The notes under the pieces are model-generated. The model saw only the letters and a list, made by a program, of their open reading frames with translations, was not told the DNA's origin and did not search any database. From the NCBI GenBank assembly GCA_019914945.1, contig CM034109.1, forward strand, positions 10,904,479 through 10,968,478: a stretch of 64,000 bases of DNA, read 5' to 3'. How positions within the stretch are numbered: position 1 is the first letter of the stretch; each line of letters opens with the position of its first letter. Positions 14,201 through 24,540 of this stretch are shown here, piece after piece. The translations under genes were made by a program, and so were the position numbers. The stretch is from Typha latifolia (lineage: Eukaryota > Streptophyta > Magnoliopsida > Poales > Typhaceae).

Positions 14201-17200
14201 GGAAAAGGTACTAACTCTACTTAAGTACTAAGAAAAACTCAAAACAGCAGTCTAAATAATTTTCAGGAAAAATAATAGATTAGTTGCAATACTGCAGGCA
14301 ATTTAATCATTAAAAATTATTATCAATCATCACATTAACGTTCCAATATCTCACATTCTATATCATAAGTTATATATTTAGGAGCATTAAAAATTTGAAC
14401 AGGCACAATCACATATGGAAATCTGAGCAAGGCAATTACACTGTAAAATATGTGAAAACTGACAAATCAAGGATCTGTAGTCAAGAAAAGGGACTGTGAG
14501 GAGAACTAATAAGCCTAGCTAACCTGTAGGGGCAACCTGCTTTGTGGTCAAAATGTATGTGTAGTCAAAAGGAGACAATCCCTAAAAGATCATAGATGAA
14601 AATTAATGATAACTATTTGACGAATAGGATGTAAATTACTCCGCGGGCTCAAGTAAAAAGGTTTGTCACTTCTTCCCTGATGGCTCATGTTTGAGTCAGT
14701 GAAACAGCCTCTTTATTTATGAGATGTAAAGTTGAACATATCTTGCCTTTCCTAGAGTCCGCAATCATGCACAGCTTTCCTTTAGTTACAGATAATAGTT
14801 CATGCGATGCACATGAGTTGATAGAGACTTGGAAACACCCCACTACGCAAAAAATTGTATACAGAATTTTGAGATTATTCAACTTATAGAATTTTGATAT
14901 TAGAGAAATTTGGATATCTAGAACTGAGAGGATGTGTAGAATGATACATTCAATGATCTAAATCTCCAGTAAACAGACTATAAAGATTAGACAGTTCCCT
15001 CAATTCTGCACCTTTCCTACAGTCATGGTCTCCATATAAATTGCCAGCAATTTTTGACCATATATATATGAGACTTAGTCATCTGACAGAAGTTCTCTAC
15101 CCTCCTATCTCCTCTGATTGCCAGGTCTTATGCAGCCAAAGTAGAGTTATAGCTGATTTGGCCTAGAACAGCACCTACCATGACAATCCAGATGAAATAA
15201 TGGATAATATTCACATTTATGGGGTGAATTGGAAGCAATGGAAGTCGGCAAAATCATTATAGCATCCCAATAATGTTCACTGCACTTCTCAATTATCACA
15301 AAAGCTAACAAATTAATTATTGTGCATATGGTACCTGAATAAAGATGCTGGATAAGTGCCTGAGGGTGATAGACTGCTAAACGTCCTCCCAACCTATCGA
15401 CTATATCCATCAGATTAAATAATCTGTTCATGAAATTAGGATCATTGTGTTGATTTGATGTAACTGTACATGAAGGGCAATCTGCACAGCCATTTTTCCC
15501 GTTGTTGGAACCCTTTGAAGATCCAGCTTTATAAATATTAGTTCCTTCAATATTTGTAATAGAAGGAAAATATTCACGCACTGCAGCAGAATATGTAATA
15601 GAATGATCTACACTATCCTTAAGATCTGTTCTGAATTGCCATTGACTGAATAGAGAAAAATGTTTCTCATGAACAAGCACAGGAGTGACCTTAGGTCCCC
15701 AGAAGAACTCCTTAATGACTGGATATGAATGTGCCACTGCAATATAATTCCAAAAATGCATCTCTTTTGACTTCTCTGAGTGCACCAAATTCTGGCCAGA
15801 AGGTCGTCTATGACAATATATACGTAACTCATTTGGTAGGCATACTCCAAGCAATAATTGGCCATTGCCCAAAGATACCCAACTTAAACCAACAACGGTG
15901 TCTTGCAAGATTATAGCATCTTCGAACAAAAAACTCCCACCACCCATCAGGCAAACAGGTTCCCAAACATGAAGACTTGTAATATTAGTTTGAGGACTTG
16001 TGCTGGCAGAGGCAATTTTAAAACCACAGCTGGACAAAGAAATTGCAGTAACAGCTCCTTGATGAGCAGTAAACATGCCTACTAGATCCCAGCTGAGGAT
16101 TTCTTTTTCAGAATGAAAAGCATTTTCCTCACAGGACATTTTCCAAAGTTTCAAAGTGCCATCAAAGCAACCTGTTACCAAATGATAACTTGGAGAACTG
16201 TTGCCTGAACCATTGTAAGAAGACACATATTGCTCTACTGATAGTACAGACTTATTCATAGAAACTATAGCAGAAGATGTGGTCTGGTCACTTTCCTGAG
16301 GGGATGGGAAGACTGATGAACCCAGGTAAACCTTTGCAAAATACATTTTACCCTCAAACAAAATTGATTTTGCATCAAAGCCACATCCACAATATCCTTC
16401 ATTTGGGTCTCCAGAATGCAAGACAACTTTCCATGATAAAGCTTGAAATTTCTTCTTCCATATACAGAAGAGCAAGAAACTACTGGAGAGCAGAGATTTC
16501 CCGCAATTAGAAGTTACAGGTGTAGAAAAAACGTGGTCTGGGGGCCCTTCTCCATTTTTACCAACACCATAAGGAATTGTAAGTATCTTTTGACATAGAA
16601 CATTCTCACCTGTTCCAGGAACTCTGATTATAAAGCAATCAATTCCATTTTCCGATCCTAAAAGAAGAAATTGATTATCATCAAGAATTGAAGGTGCCCA
16701 GCTCAGACATGAGTAGCCACTATCTGTGGAAAGATCTCGTAGATAAATTCTGCCCAAGAGTCTCCACAGAGGATGCAAGGCAGTTTGCAAGTTCCAGGTG
16801 AAAGTGGAGAAGGTAGAAATGGACCACAAAAGAAGCAGGCCATCAGAATCCAGTGAAGCAGCAATCTCAATTTCACAACTATATGGATGTACACAAACTT
16901 GCCTGATAGTACCTGTGTGACCATCTTGATTTAGAACTTCACCAGCAAAAGAGAAAAGGCATTTCTCTGTAATGTTTTTACTTGAAACGACATCATCTGT
17001 ACTATCTAATATTGGATTATAGAGCATTGACCAAATTATCGAGTTATCAGGCAACAACTGAAGCAAAGAGCAAACATCAGGTGAACCAAAACATAATCTT
17101 CTTGAAGCAACGACCTTAATAAAGATAGGTTGACCTTCAGAATTTGAAGAGTCATAATTAATTACGGATGTTTTCAAATCCATCAAGTGCTGTTTCCTCC

Positions 17201-19788
17201 ATAGAGTTACCCGAGGAAACCTTGCAGGAGATACATCATCAAGGCAATGGATAGCCCAAAAAGTAACAGAGAAATTAGACTCTATACCAATAAGCCACTC
17301 ACACTTGCCAACCTGGTGTTGCTCAAAATCACTTGGCCATAAGTCATATCTATCCCCTTCTCCTTTAGAAATAACACCACCAAATTCAATGGCCCATTTT
17401 ACAAATATATCTTTCCCAAGCATTCCCTTTGAACACTTGTTTATCTCAATTACTGCAATAACATTGAAAGATCTTCTTGTATTCCTCAGATCATGTGCAT
17501 CTTTACCAATTTTTCTAGACCTACCAATTTCATTCTCGCTCCACAATCTTACAGTTCCATCTAAGCAGCAAGTCAACAGGACATTCCTCCAAACATGTGA
17601 AGCATCTTTTTCTGATTGTGCCCTAGTGAATGGCCTCCATTGAATCATTGAAACAGGCTGCGGATGACAGAGCTGAATTTTTGTTAACCCAGATTTCTCA
17701 TCACTTAGATAGACAAAAACATGCTTATATTCCTCCCCAGAGAAAGAGGATGCTGCTGCTGGATTTGTTCCATTGCAGTGAGCCACTGCATGAGCTCCCG
17801 TAGCAACAGGCCCTTCTGCAAGCCAGGTTGCAGAAACGAGCACTTGAGGCACTTTTGCTCTTGACCTCCAAGTCATTTCCCATGAGGTTTCCTTCCTTAC
17901 CCATAAAACAACATCAATTCCGGCTACTATCAACCCATCTCCTGATCCTGTCCATTCGATAGTGTCTACTATAAAAGTTTCTACGATGGTTGCAGCCTGC
18001 TTCCAACAGAAAGAACCTGGAAGTTTCAGATATGCAATTACACTTCACTACCTACAAGTATCCAACACAAATAAGCAACTCCTTCTGAGACACAATCTTA
18101 TAGCATGTAACCATCTGACTAAATGAAACAGCATCACTTGTTGTACGGAAACATAAAAAGAACCGGTTAATTCATCAGAAATTTTTAACGTATTCTTTCA
18201 GTCAGAGAACAGCAGATGTAAAAATGTCCATGTCAACCTGATAAATTAGCAATTATATGAGTGGCGAGCGCTCATTTAGATCAAGATAATTAGGATCGCT
18301 GGAAAGAGCAAGCACCTCAACCAATTTATTATCCGAAGAAATCAACAAAGAAGTGCAACTCAGATCAAGAAGTGCATGGAATAAAGGGATCTTGTATTGC
18401 AATCACATTTGGGCCGTTTAGATGAGTGGAGTGAGTTATTTTGGAGCAATCTCCTTTTATTCCAAAAAGTTCATGCCAAACACAGGAAAAGACTTTGGAA
18501 TACGGAAATGGAATAAACAACCTTATTCCAAATATTTGTATTCCATGTTTTAGTTGGGATAAAAGTTTTGGAATATCTCATTTATTCGAACACAAATGAC
18601 CAATTTGGTCTTACTATTTAAGTACTATTTATGGTGATATATTATGGTTTAGATTTAGGTAGTATAACAATATAGAATGACTATAAAGTCTAGAATATAT
18701 TTAGTAATATATTAGAATATGGTTACAGTAAGAAATATTTTGATATAGGACATCCATTTATGATGCTATTTGTAATGATTTATATTGTGTAAATTACGTT
18801 GAATTAGTTCAAATTATTTTTTGGCCAAGTATTGTAAAAATAATGACAAGATAATATACTAGTTGTAGAATAAAATTACAATGTATGTTTATTTTTAAAT
18901 CTATTTCTTATCTTTCTCAGAAAAAAAAATAGAAGAAATAAGTAAATAACATATATATTTTACATCAGACTAGAAAAAAAAGAAGCAATAACTGTAAATT
19001 TATCATTTTATCCCTTGTTCCAACTATCACATATTTTTATTCTAGTACTTATCCCTCTTTTTTTCAATCAAACACCCAACGAGAAATTGGAATAAAATTT
19101 TCCTTTATTCCGGAATCAGATGAGGATAGTTCAATTGCACATCAAGCATCAGAGGAACAAAAAGTTCTTGCAGGAATAAGCTTTAACATAGTGGTTCAGA
19201 TCCAAACTAAAAACAAACTACTTTCCCTGCAACAATGAACTTCCAAGAAAGAAATAAACACGCCATTATTCTAAATGCATGTGATAACTAGAGAACTAAT
19301 CGACAGCATATATCCTATCTTCTCAAGGAACTTCGAAAGGAATCCAAAAAGATTAGAAGGAAACCTTTCTCCTTACCTGATCCGTCGCGAGTGGGGACGG
19401 GCGAATACATCCAGATGCAACTCCCCGCGGCGGCGGCGATTTCGCCCTCGGACGGGATGGCCGGGCACCAAGAAACGGCGTTCACGGAAGTCGCGGCGGT
19501 GGCATCGGAAGGGGGAGGCATCTCGATGACTTGGCGGAAGAGAGGACCAACCTTGATCTCATGGGAGGAGAGAGGAGAAGGGAAATGGGAGATGACAAGG
19601 AGAGAGGCAGCGCCGTAGGCAATCCACGAGGCTCCGCCGAAGTCGGGAAGGAAGTCGATGGCGGACTCACGGCGATTCGGAGCGGGAGGTATCAGCTGGG
19701 CTCGGACGAGACCAAGGGGGAGGAGATCGGAGATATTCTCCCTGCCGGCCTCCTCGCCGGAGACCCGGCCCTCCTCTGCCGGTGGCAT
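5273..19788 (-). CDS. DMXL: DmX/Rabconnectin-3/Rav1-like WD40 protein, 2,509 aa, 16 exons
   Basis: Model: complement of exons 19377-19788, 15335-18016, 13652-14078, 13042-13270, 12540-12704, 11341-11613, 10934-11179, 10285-10650, 8807-10159, 8530-8586, 7371-7808, 6851-7074, 6627-6760, 5721-5978, 5452-5630 and 5273-5359. All are GT-AG and phase-consistent (7,530 nt). Residues about 1-1000 carry N-terminal WD40 repeats (SCLDGTVRLWSE and GCFDGTLKLWKM type). The conserved Rav1p C-terminal-type helical region spans about 1170-1480 (RRFWVAVEFQRRYFLRKFG, DPKECALLYLALNRRQVLASL). A second WD40 set occupies about 2050-2509 (GSKDGDVKLWDARR, ending CGGDGSVKLIELQ). In yeast Rav1 is part of the RAVE complex that assembles V-ATPase, and animal DmX-like proteins act on endosomal acidification; a V-ATPase-assembly role here is inferred. 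Length matches plant homologues of about 2,500 aa. Intron 1 (18017-19376) contains an AT-rich insertion and one arm of a large inverted repeat. Confidence 0.93.
18412..19113. mobile_element. AT-rich insertion in DmX-like intron 1, possibly a MITE-type element
   Basis: This block is more AT-rich than the rest of the intron. It begins with TTGGGCCGTTTAGATG near 18415 and has CAATCAAACACCCAA near 19068, whose reverse complement TTGGGTGTTTGATTG resembles the left end. Repeated ATTCC/GGAAT words are clustered at both ends. These features fit a non-autonomous DNA transposon, but I could not fix clean terminal repeats or a target-site duplication. Confidence 0.3.
19114..19345 (-). repeat. Left arm of a large inverted repeat (DmX-like intron 1)
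   Basis: Read on the minus strand, this segment matches 20684-20940 read on the plus strand over nearly its whole length. Shared runs include ATTCCTTTCGAAGTTCCT, GAGAAGATAGGATATATGCT, AGTAGTTTGTTTTTAGTTTG and TTCCTCTGATGCTTGATGTG. The differences are point changes plus two short extra stretches in the other arm. Confidence 0.88.
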
Positions 19789-20371
19789 CTTGTTAATTAT
19801 TATTAGCCTTCTCTCGCAATACTAGACTAGAGCGAGCCCGGTGCGTTGTGACTTGGGAGAAGCGAAGACGATGGGGATCGGGTGGCTATTACAAGGCCTT
19901 GGGCTTATTTCTCTAGACAAGATGGCGGTAACGACCTTGATACCAGCCCATTTAAGGCCCAATATAAATAGTAATAAAGAGGACCATTTATTTTGCCCAT
20001 TTGGATGATTACTTACTTTCCTGTACGAAGCTTAATTTTCCTCCTTACCCGTTACTACTACTGGCTGGTGCTGCAACTCGTTTGACTGTAAGTAGGACGT
20101 GCGGCGGGCGACGCTTATTCGCGCCGTGTCCCACTAAAAGACAAAAAATTCCATCGCAGGATGACGTCATATGGGAGCCCTTTCTCAGCCGTCGAAATCA
20201 TCGATGATTGCATCCGACGGCGACCGTGCAGTCTGGATAGGCCTCGGCTGTTGTCCGCATACATCGCCTGTCGCTAATTCAAAGAGGTGGCCGCGAGCCA
20301 CCACGCCTCCCGATGGAATCGCCACCATCCCTCTCTTACATCTCCCGTCTAACCGATCGCCTTCCTTGTCG
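19789..20371. promoter_or_regulatory. Divergent promoter between the DmX-like and NLP genes
   Basis: Only 583 bases separate the two ATGs on opposite strands, so both 5' UTRs and both core promoters must sit here. It contains several GGCCCA/GCCCA words (site-II-like), a TATAAATA word at about 19963 and a perfect ATGACGTCAT palindrome at 20161. Whether the genes are co-regulated cannot be read from the sequence. Confidence 0.6.
20161..20170. promoter_or_regulatory. ATGACGTCAT palindrome, bZIP-type site
   Basis: A perfect 10-base palindrome with the TGACGTCA core recognised by TGA/CREB-like bZIP factors. It lies 202 bases before the NLP start codon and 373 from the DmX-like start. Function is inferred from the motif only. 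Confidence 0.45.
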
Positions 20372-23300
20372 ATGGCAAATGAGAAGCCGCAATCCGACGC
20401 CGAATTCGACAAGGCGCTTATGGAGATCGACATCGGTCCCTTCGATCCTACCATCTTCTTCTCCTCCCCTTCTCGTCTCTGGATCTTTGACGACGATCGA
20501 CCGGCCGAGGTCTCGAGCGCTCTCGCGGCGGGCTGCTCCAGAATACTTAACGGTGATTTCCTGCCCCACCTCTTGATTTAACTTATAGCACCCCCTTTGT
20601 TCCGCTTGGAAGCCATCGATTTGCCGATCTCTCGATAGTTTGCTTTTGATTCTCTAGTCACAGGCTTGAGCTCTACTTTTTCTGAATTCCTTTCGAAGTT
20701 CCTCGAGAAGATAGGATATATGCTGTCGATTAGTTCTCGAGTTTATCAAATGCATTTGGAAAGATGGCGTGCTTATTTCTTTCTTGGAAGTTCATTGCTA
20801 CAGGGAATGTAGGGAAAGTAGTTTGTTTTTAGTTTGGATCTAAACCATTTGTGCTGATTTACTGTGTTAATGCTTATTCCTGCAAGAACTTTTTGTTCCT
20901 CTGATGCTTGATGTGCAACTGAACTCTCCTCTTCTGATTTTTTTTGCTTGTTGTTATACTATCCTAATTGTTGCAGAAAAAATGTACTCTTTTTTGTATT
21001 GTACTCTAAACAGTGATATCTACTTCTATGGTTGTTGCAGGTAACTCAGATGCAACACCCGGAAACGTTGGCAGGGACAGTGGCTTTTCGAAGCAGGTCC
21101 AGATCGAAGCAATGGAGGAGAACTCCGATGCTTCCTATTTGATCAAAGAGCGGATGATGCAGGCGCTTAGGTACTTCAAGGATTCGACCGATCAACATGT
21201 ATTGGCCCAAGTTTGGGCGCCTGCCAAAAATGGAGATCACTATGTCCTCACAACCTCAGAGCAACCTTTTGTTCTTGACCCTCATAGTAACAGGCTCCTT
21301 CAGTATAGAACAGTGTCATTGATGTATATTTTTTCAGTTGATGAGGAGAGCGGAGATCTTGGCTTACCAGGTCGTGTGTTCAAGCATAGACTTCCGGAAT
21401 GGACACCTAATGTTCAGTATTATAGCAGAAAAGAGTATGCACGCCTCAGTCATGCATTCCTTTATAATGTTCGGGGAACCCTGGCCTTGCCAGTATTTGA
21501 ACCTTCTGATCAGTCTTGTGTTGGTGTGGTTGAGCTTGTCACGACGGCACAGAAAATTAACTATGCTAATGAGGTTGATAAAGTTTGCAAAGCTCTTGAG
21601 GTAAATTCTCAAGTTGTTTTTCCTTATTTTTGAAGTTTCTTCCAAGTAACCAGTTTGCTCAAAAATTCTGAATGTCCTTGCGCTCCGTGTTTAGATTTGT
21701 AGTTTCTGATTTATATCCAAGTAAATGTTGATGGACAGGCGGCCTTTCATGTTTAATTTCATCCTTCAGCAGAAATTCCCTGATCTGTCTTCATTAGAAT
21801 CCTGGAAGAATGACAAAGAAGAGCGCGTAAACGATTAATTAACTAAAGAAACATTTTCTTAAAAAGATATCCTTCTTATCCCAGCAATCAATAACTGAGG
21901 TCTACCCCTGCAGGCAGTAAATCTGAAAAGCTCTGATATTCTAGAACACCCAACTATTCAGGTGAGCAGCTGATTTGAAGATCATGTTTGAATCATCTAT
22001 ATGCTATTTCACTTATGAGTCCATCGATTGTCCATTGTGTCTGAATCAGATATCTGATAAAGGAAGACAAGGTGTTCTAGCTGAGATTCTGGAAATATTA
22101 ACTGTACTCTGTGAAGCTCAAAGTTTACCGCTTGCTCAGACTTGGGTTCCATGCAAGCACCAATCTGTTCGGGCACAAGGTGGTGGTTTAATTAAAAATT
22201 GTTCAAGCTTTGATGGAAATTGCTTCAATAGACTATGCTTGTCAGCTACTGATGTTGCATATGTCATTGATGCTCACATGTGGGGATTTAGAGAAGCTTG
22301 CATGGAGCATCAGTTACAAAATAGCCAAGGGGTGGCTGGCAGGGCATTTGCAACACGCAGGCCTTGCTTCTGTAAGGATGTTACCATGTTTTCTAAGACT
22401 GAATACCCCCTTGTACATTATGCTCGGATGTTTGGATTAGGCGGCTGTGTCTCCATATGCTTACAAAGCAACCAAACTGTTGATGATTATTACATATTGG
22501 AGTTCTTCCTTCCATCAGAATGCAAGAGCATTATAGAACAACAGACGTTACTAGATATCATCTCGACTTTGATGAGACAACGTTTACGCAGCCTAAAAGT
22601 CATCACTGATGTAGAACCCCCAAAAGGATTAGCCTTCGATATCATTGACTTGCTTGCGAATGAGGATCATGGAGTAGAGCCTGAAGGTAATAATGATTCA
22701 GAAAATGAAGCAAATGTATTTCATGATTCAGAGGAGAAGCAGTTGGTGCATGGTGCTAGGGATGAAAAGAAGAGTGACATGCTTATTGATTCAAATGGAA
22801 CTAAGGAATCTAGATCCTTCACTGATAACAAAGATAGTAAAGCACCTGAAAAGAGAAGAGGAAAAACAGAAAAATCAATCAGTCTTGAGGTTCTTCAACA
22901 ATATTTTGCTGGGAGTCTAAAAGATGCTGCAAAGAGCCTCGGTGGTAAGCTTCTCTTCAATGTCTTGGCTGAACTTATTTGTTCCTAAAAAAGCGCAGTT
23001 AGTATGGTCTATCTCTTGAAGTTTCCTGAGAAATGACATTTCCTTGCTTTTGTATTCTGCTGTTGTTGTTGTGTAACTAGATGTTGTGTTTGCAGTATGC
23101 CCTACGACTATGAAGCGCATCTGTAGGCAGCATGGAATTTCCAAATGGCCATCTCGCAAGATTAGTAAGGTTAACCGCTCTCTTTCCAAGCTGAAGAGAG
23201 TGATTGAGTCAGTTCAAACTGCAGAGGGAACATTGGATTTGACATCTATAGTTTCCCCACTTCCAGTTGCTGTAGGTTCTCCATCTTTTCTTCTAAGTTT

Positions 23301-24063
23301 GAATGGAACTGAACAGAATATCCATGCTGATAAAGACAAGGACTTGCCGTACATGGCACCAAAAAAAGATGATAGGCATGATAAACTTATGTCTCTACAG
23401 GAAAATATTCACAGTCAATCTGGTTTGCAGCTGGAACTTGGTAAAGGATCTCAGTGTTTAAAATCGAGGAGCTCCTCCCAGAGCAGCTTGAATACCAGAA
23501 CATCACAAGGTTTATGTCATGAAAGTCCAGATAATCAGATCGCCTTTGGTAATCCATCCACTCTTTCCAACTTAATGCAGACAAAAGAAGATACGCCTGC
23601 TGCCTTGGAACTAACTCTGCCTCTTGTAACCTTGTCGTCCAGTACTATGAATGCAGATACTGAATTGCCTCTAGCTCAGATGCGCTACAGTTGTGCAGGA
23701 GAGGGTTGTCAGGATGAAAGGGTTTTGATGCCTTCTCGTCCATCAAATCCAGTGATCATGCAGGAGTTGAGAACTGTGACTGTTAAGGCAAGCTACAAAG
23801 AAGATATAATCAGGTTTCGGCTCCCATCTACTTCTGGTATCACGGCATTGAATGATGAAGTAGCAAAGAGGCTAAAGCTGGAGTTCGGTACATTTGATCT
23901 CAAATACCTGGATGATGATCATGAGTGGGTTATGCTTTCTTGTGATGAGGACGTGGAAGAGTGCATACATGTCTCAAGATTATGCGGAGCACATGTCATC
24001 AGGCTGGCAATTCATGACAATTCTGTGAATTTTGGAAGCTCTTGTAGTAGTTGGCAAGATTAA
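20372..24063 (+). CDS. NLP: NIN-like protein (NLP) transcription factor, 883 aa, 5 exons
   Basis: Model: exons 20372-20552, 21041-21600, 21914-21961, 22050-22944 and 23096-24063, all GT-AG, 2,652 nt. The conserved N-terminal GAF-like nitrate-response region covers about residues 90-460 ([54 protein letters not shown]). The RWP-RK DNA-binding domain lies at about 537-603 ([20 protein letters not shown], then [20 protein letters not shown]). The C-terminal PB1 interaction domain is at about 785-868 ([17 protein letters not shown] to [20 protein letters not shown]). NLPs are nuclear activators of nitrate-inducible genes that bind nitrate-responsive elements and oligomerise through PB1. The chosen ATG gives [20 protein letters not shown]; the frame stays open upstream, so a longer start is possible but the upstream residues look non-coding. 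In the eponymous motif the first Arg is Lys (KWPSRK). Intron 1 carries the right arm of the inverted repeat. Confidence 0.95.
20684..20940 (+). repeat. Right arm of a large inverted repeat (NLP intron 1)
   Basis: This is the reverse-complement partner of 19114-19345. Relative to the left arm it carries two small extra stretches, near 20812 (about 9 bases) and near 20855 (about 14 bases). The matching stops at about 20940, where this arm runs into poly(T) while the other arm runs into the AT-rich insertion. Confidence 0.88.
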
Positions 24064-24540
24064 GCTACAAATCCTGTGGCCTTTTCAGCAAACAGTTGTT
24101 TCTGATGTAATATTTTGTTCTGTAAACCCACTCCAGTTATTTTTCACAGGGACTGGGTAAATGTCTTCCTTCATTATTCTTGTAGTTCTTGTACACTTAA
24201 TTAATTAATTATTAGTGGTTTATGTAGGTATAACATATAGACTTGACTCTTTGTTGCAGTATAATTTGTGGGAGGAACTATCAAGGATCCGTATTTATTA
24301 TCTTTTTTAGGTGAGAATTGTAGAGTGCAATTAGACGGGTGGCTTGCTATTGTAAAGTTGATCCATAATTGTTGGCCCAGCTTATGGTAGCCCAACAAAA
24401 TGGGCCCAATGGGTAGTGGTGGGGGCGGGCCTTCCTCTTTTTATTTTGTTTTGCGACTCGGTCTGTGGTCCTGGAAGGAAGAGTGTTTTGGAGCCAATAG
24501 TTGCGACGGGCAGCTCTCGCACGTACCTTATCTCCCTCCA
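24064..24540 (+). other. NLP 3' UTR and TAP38 promoter region
   Basis: A short same-strand gap of 477 bases. The first part should be the NLP 3' UTR. The last part, with GGCCCA and GGGCCCAATGGG words around 24370-24410, is the likely TAP38 promoter; such site-II-like words are frequent in promoters of photosynthesis and housekeeping genes. Confidence 0.45.

Noticed and set aside
19275..19806. Plus-strand Arg- and Gly-rich frames
   Set aside because: They mirror the GC-rich first exon of the DmX-like gene on the other strand.
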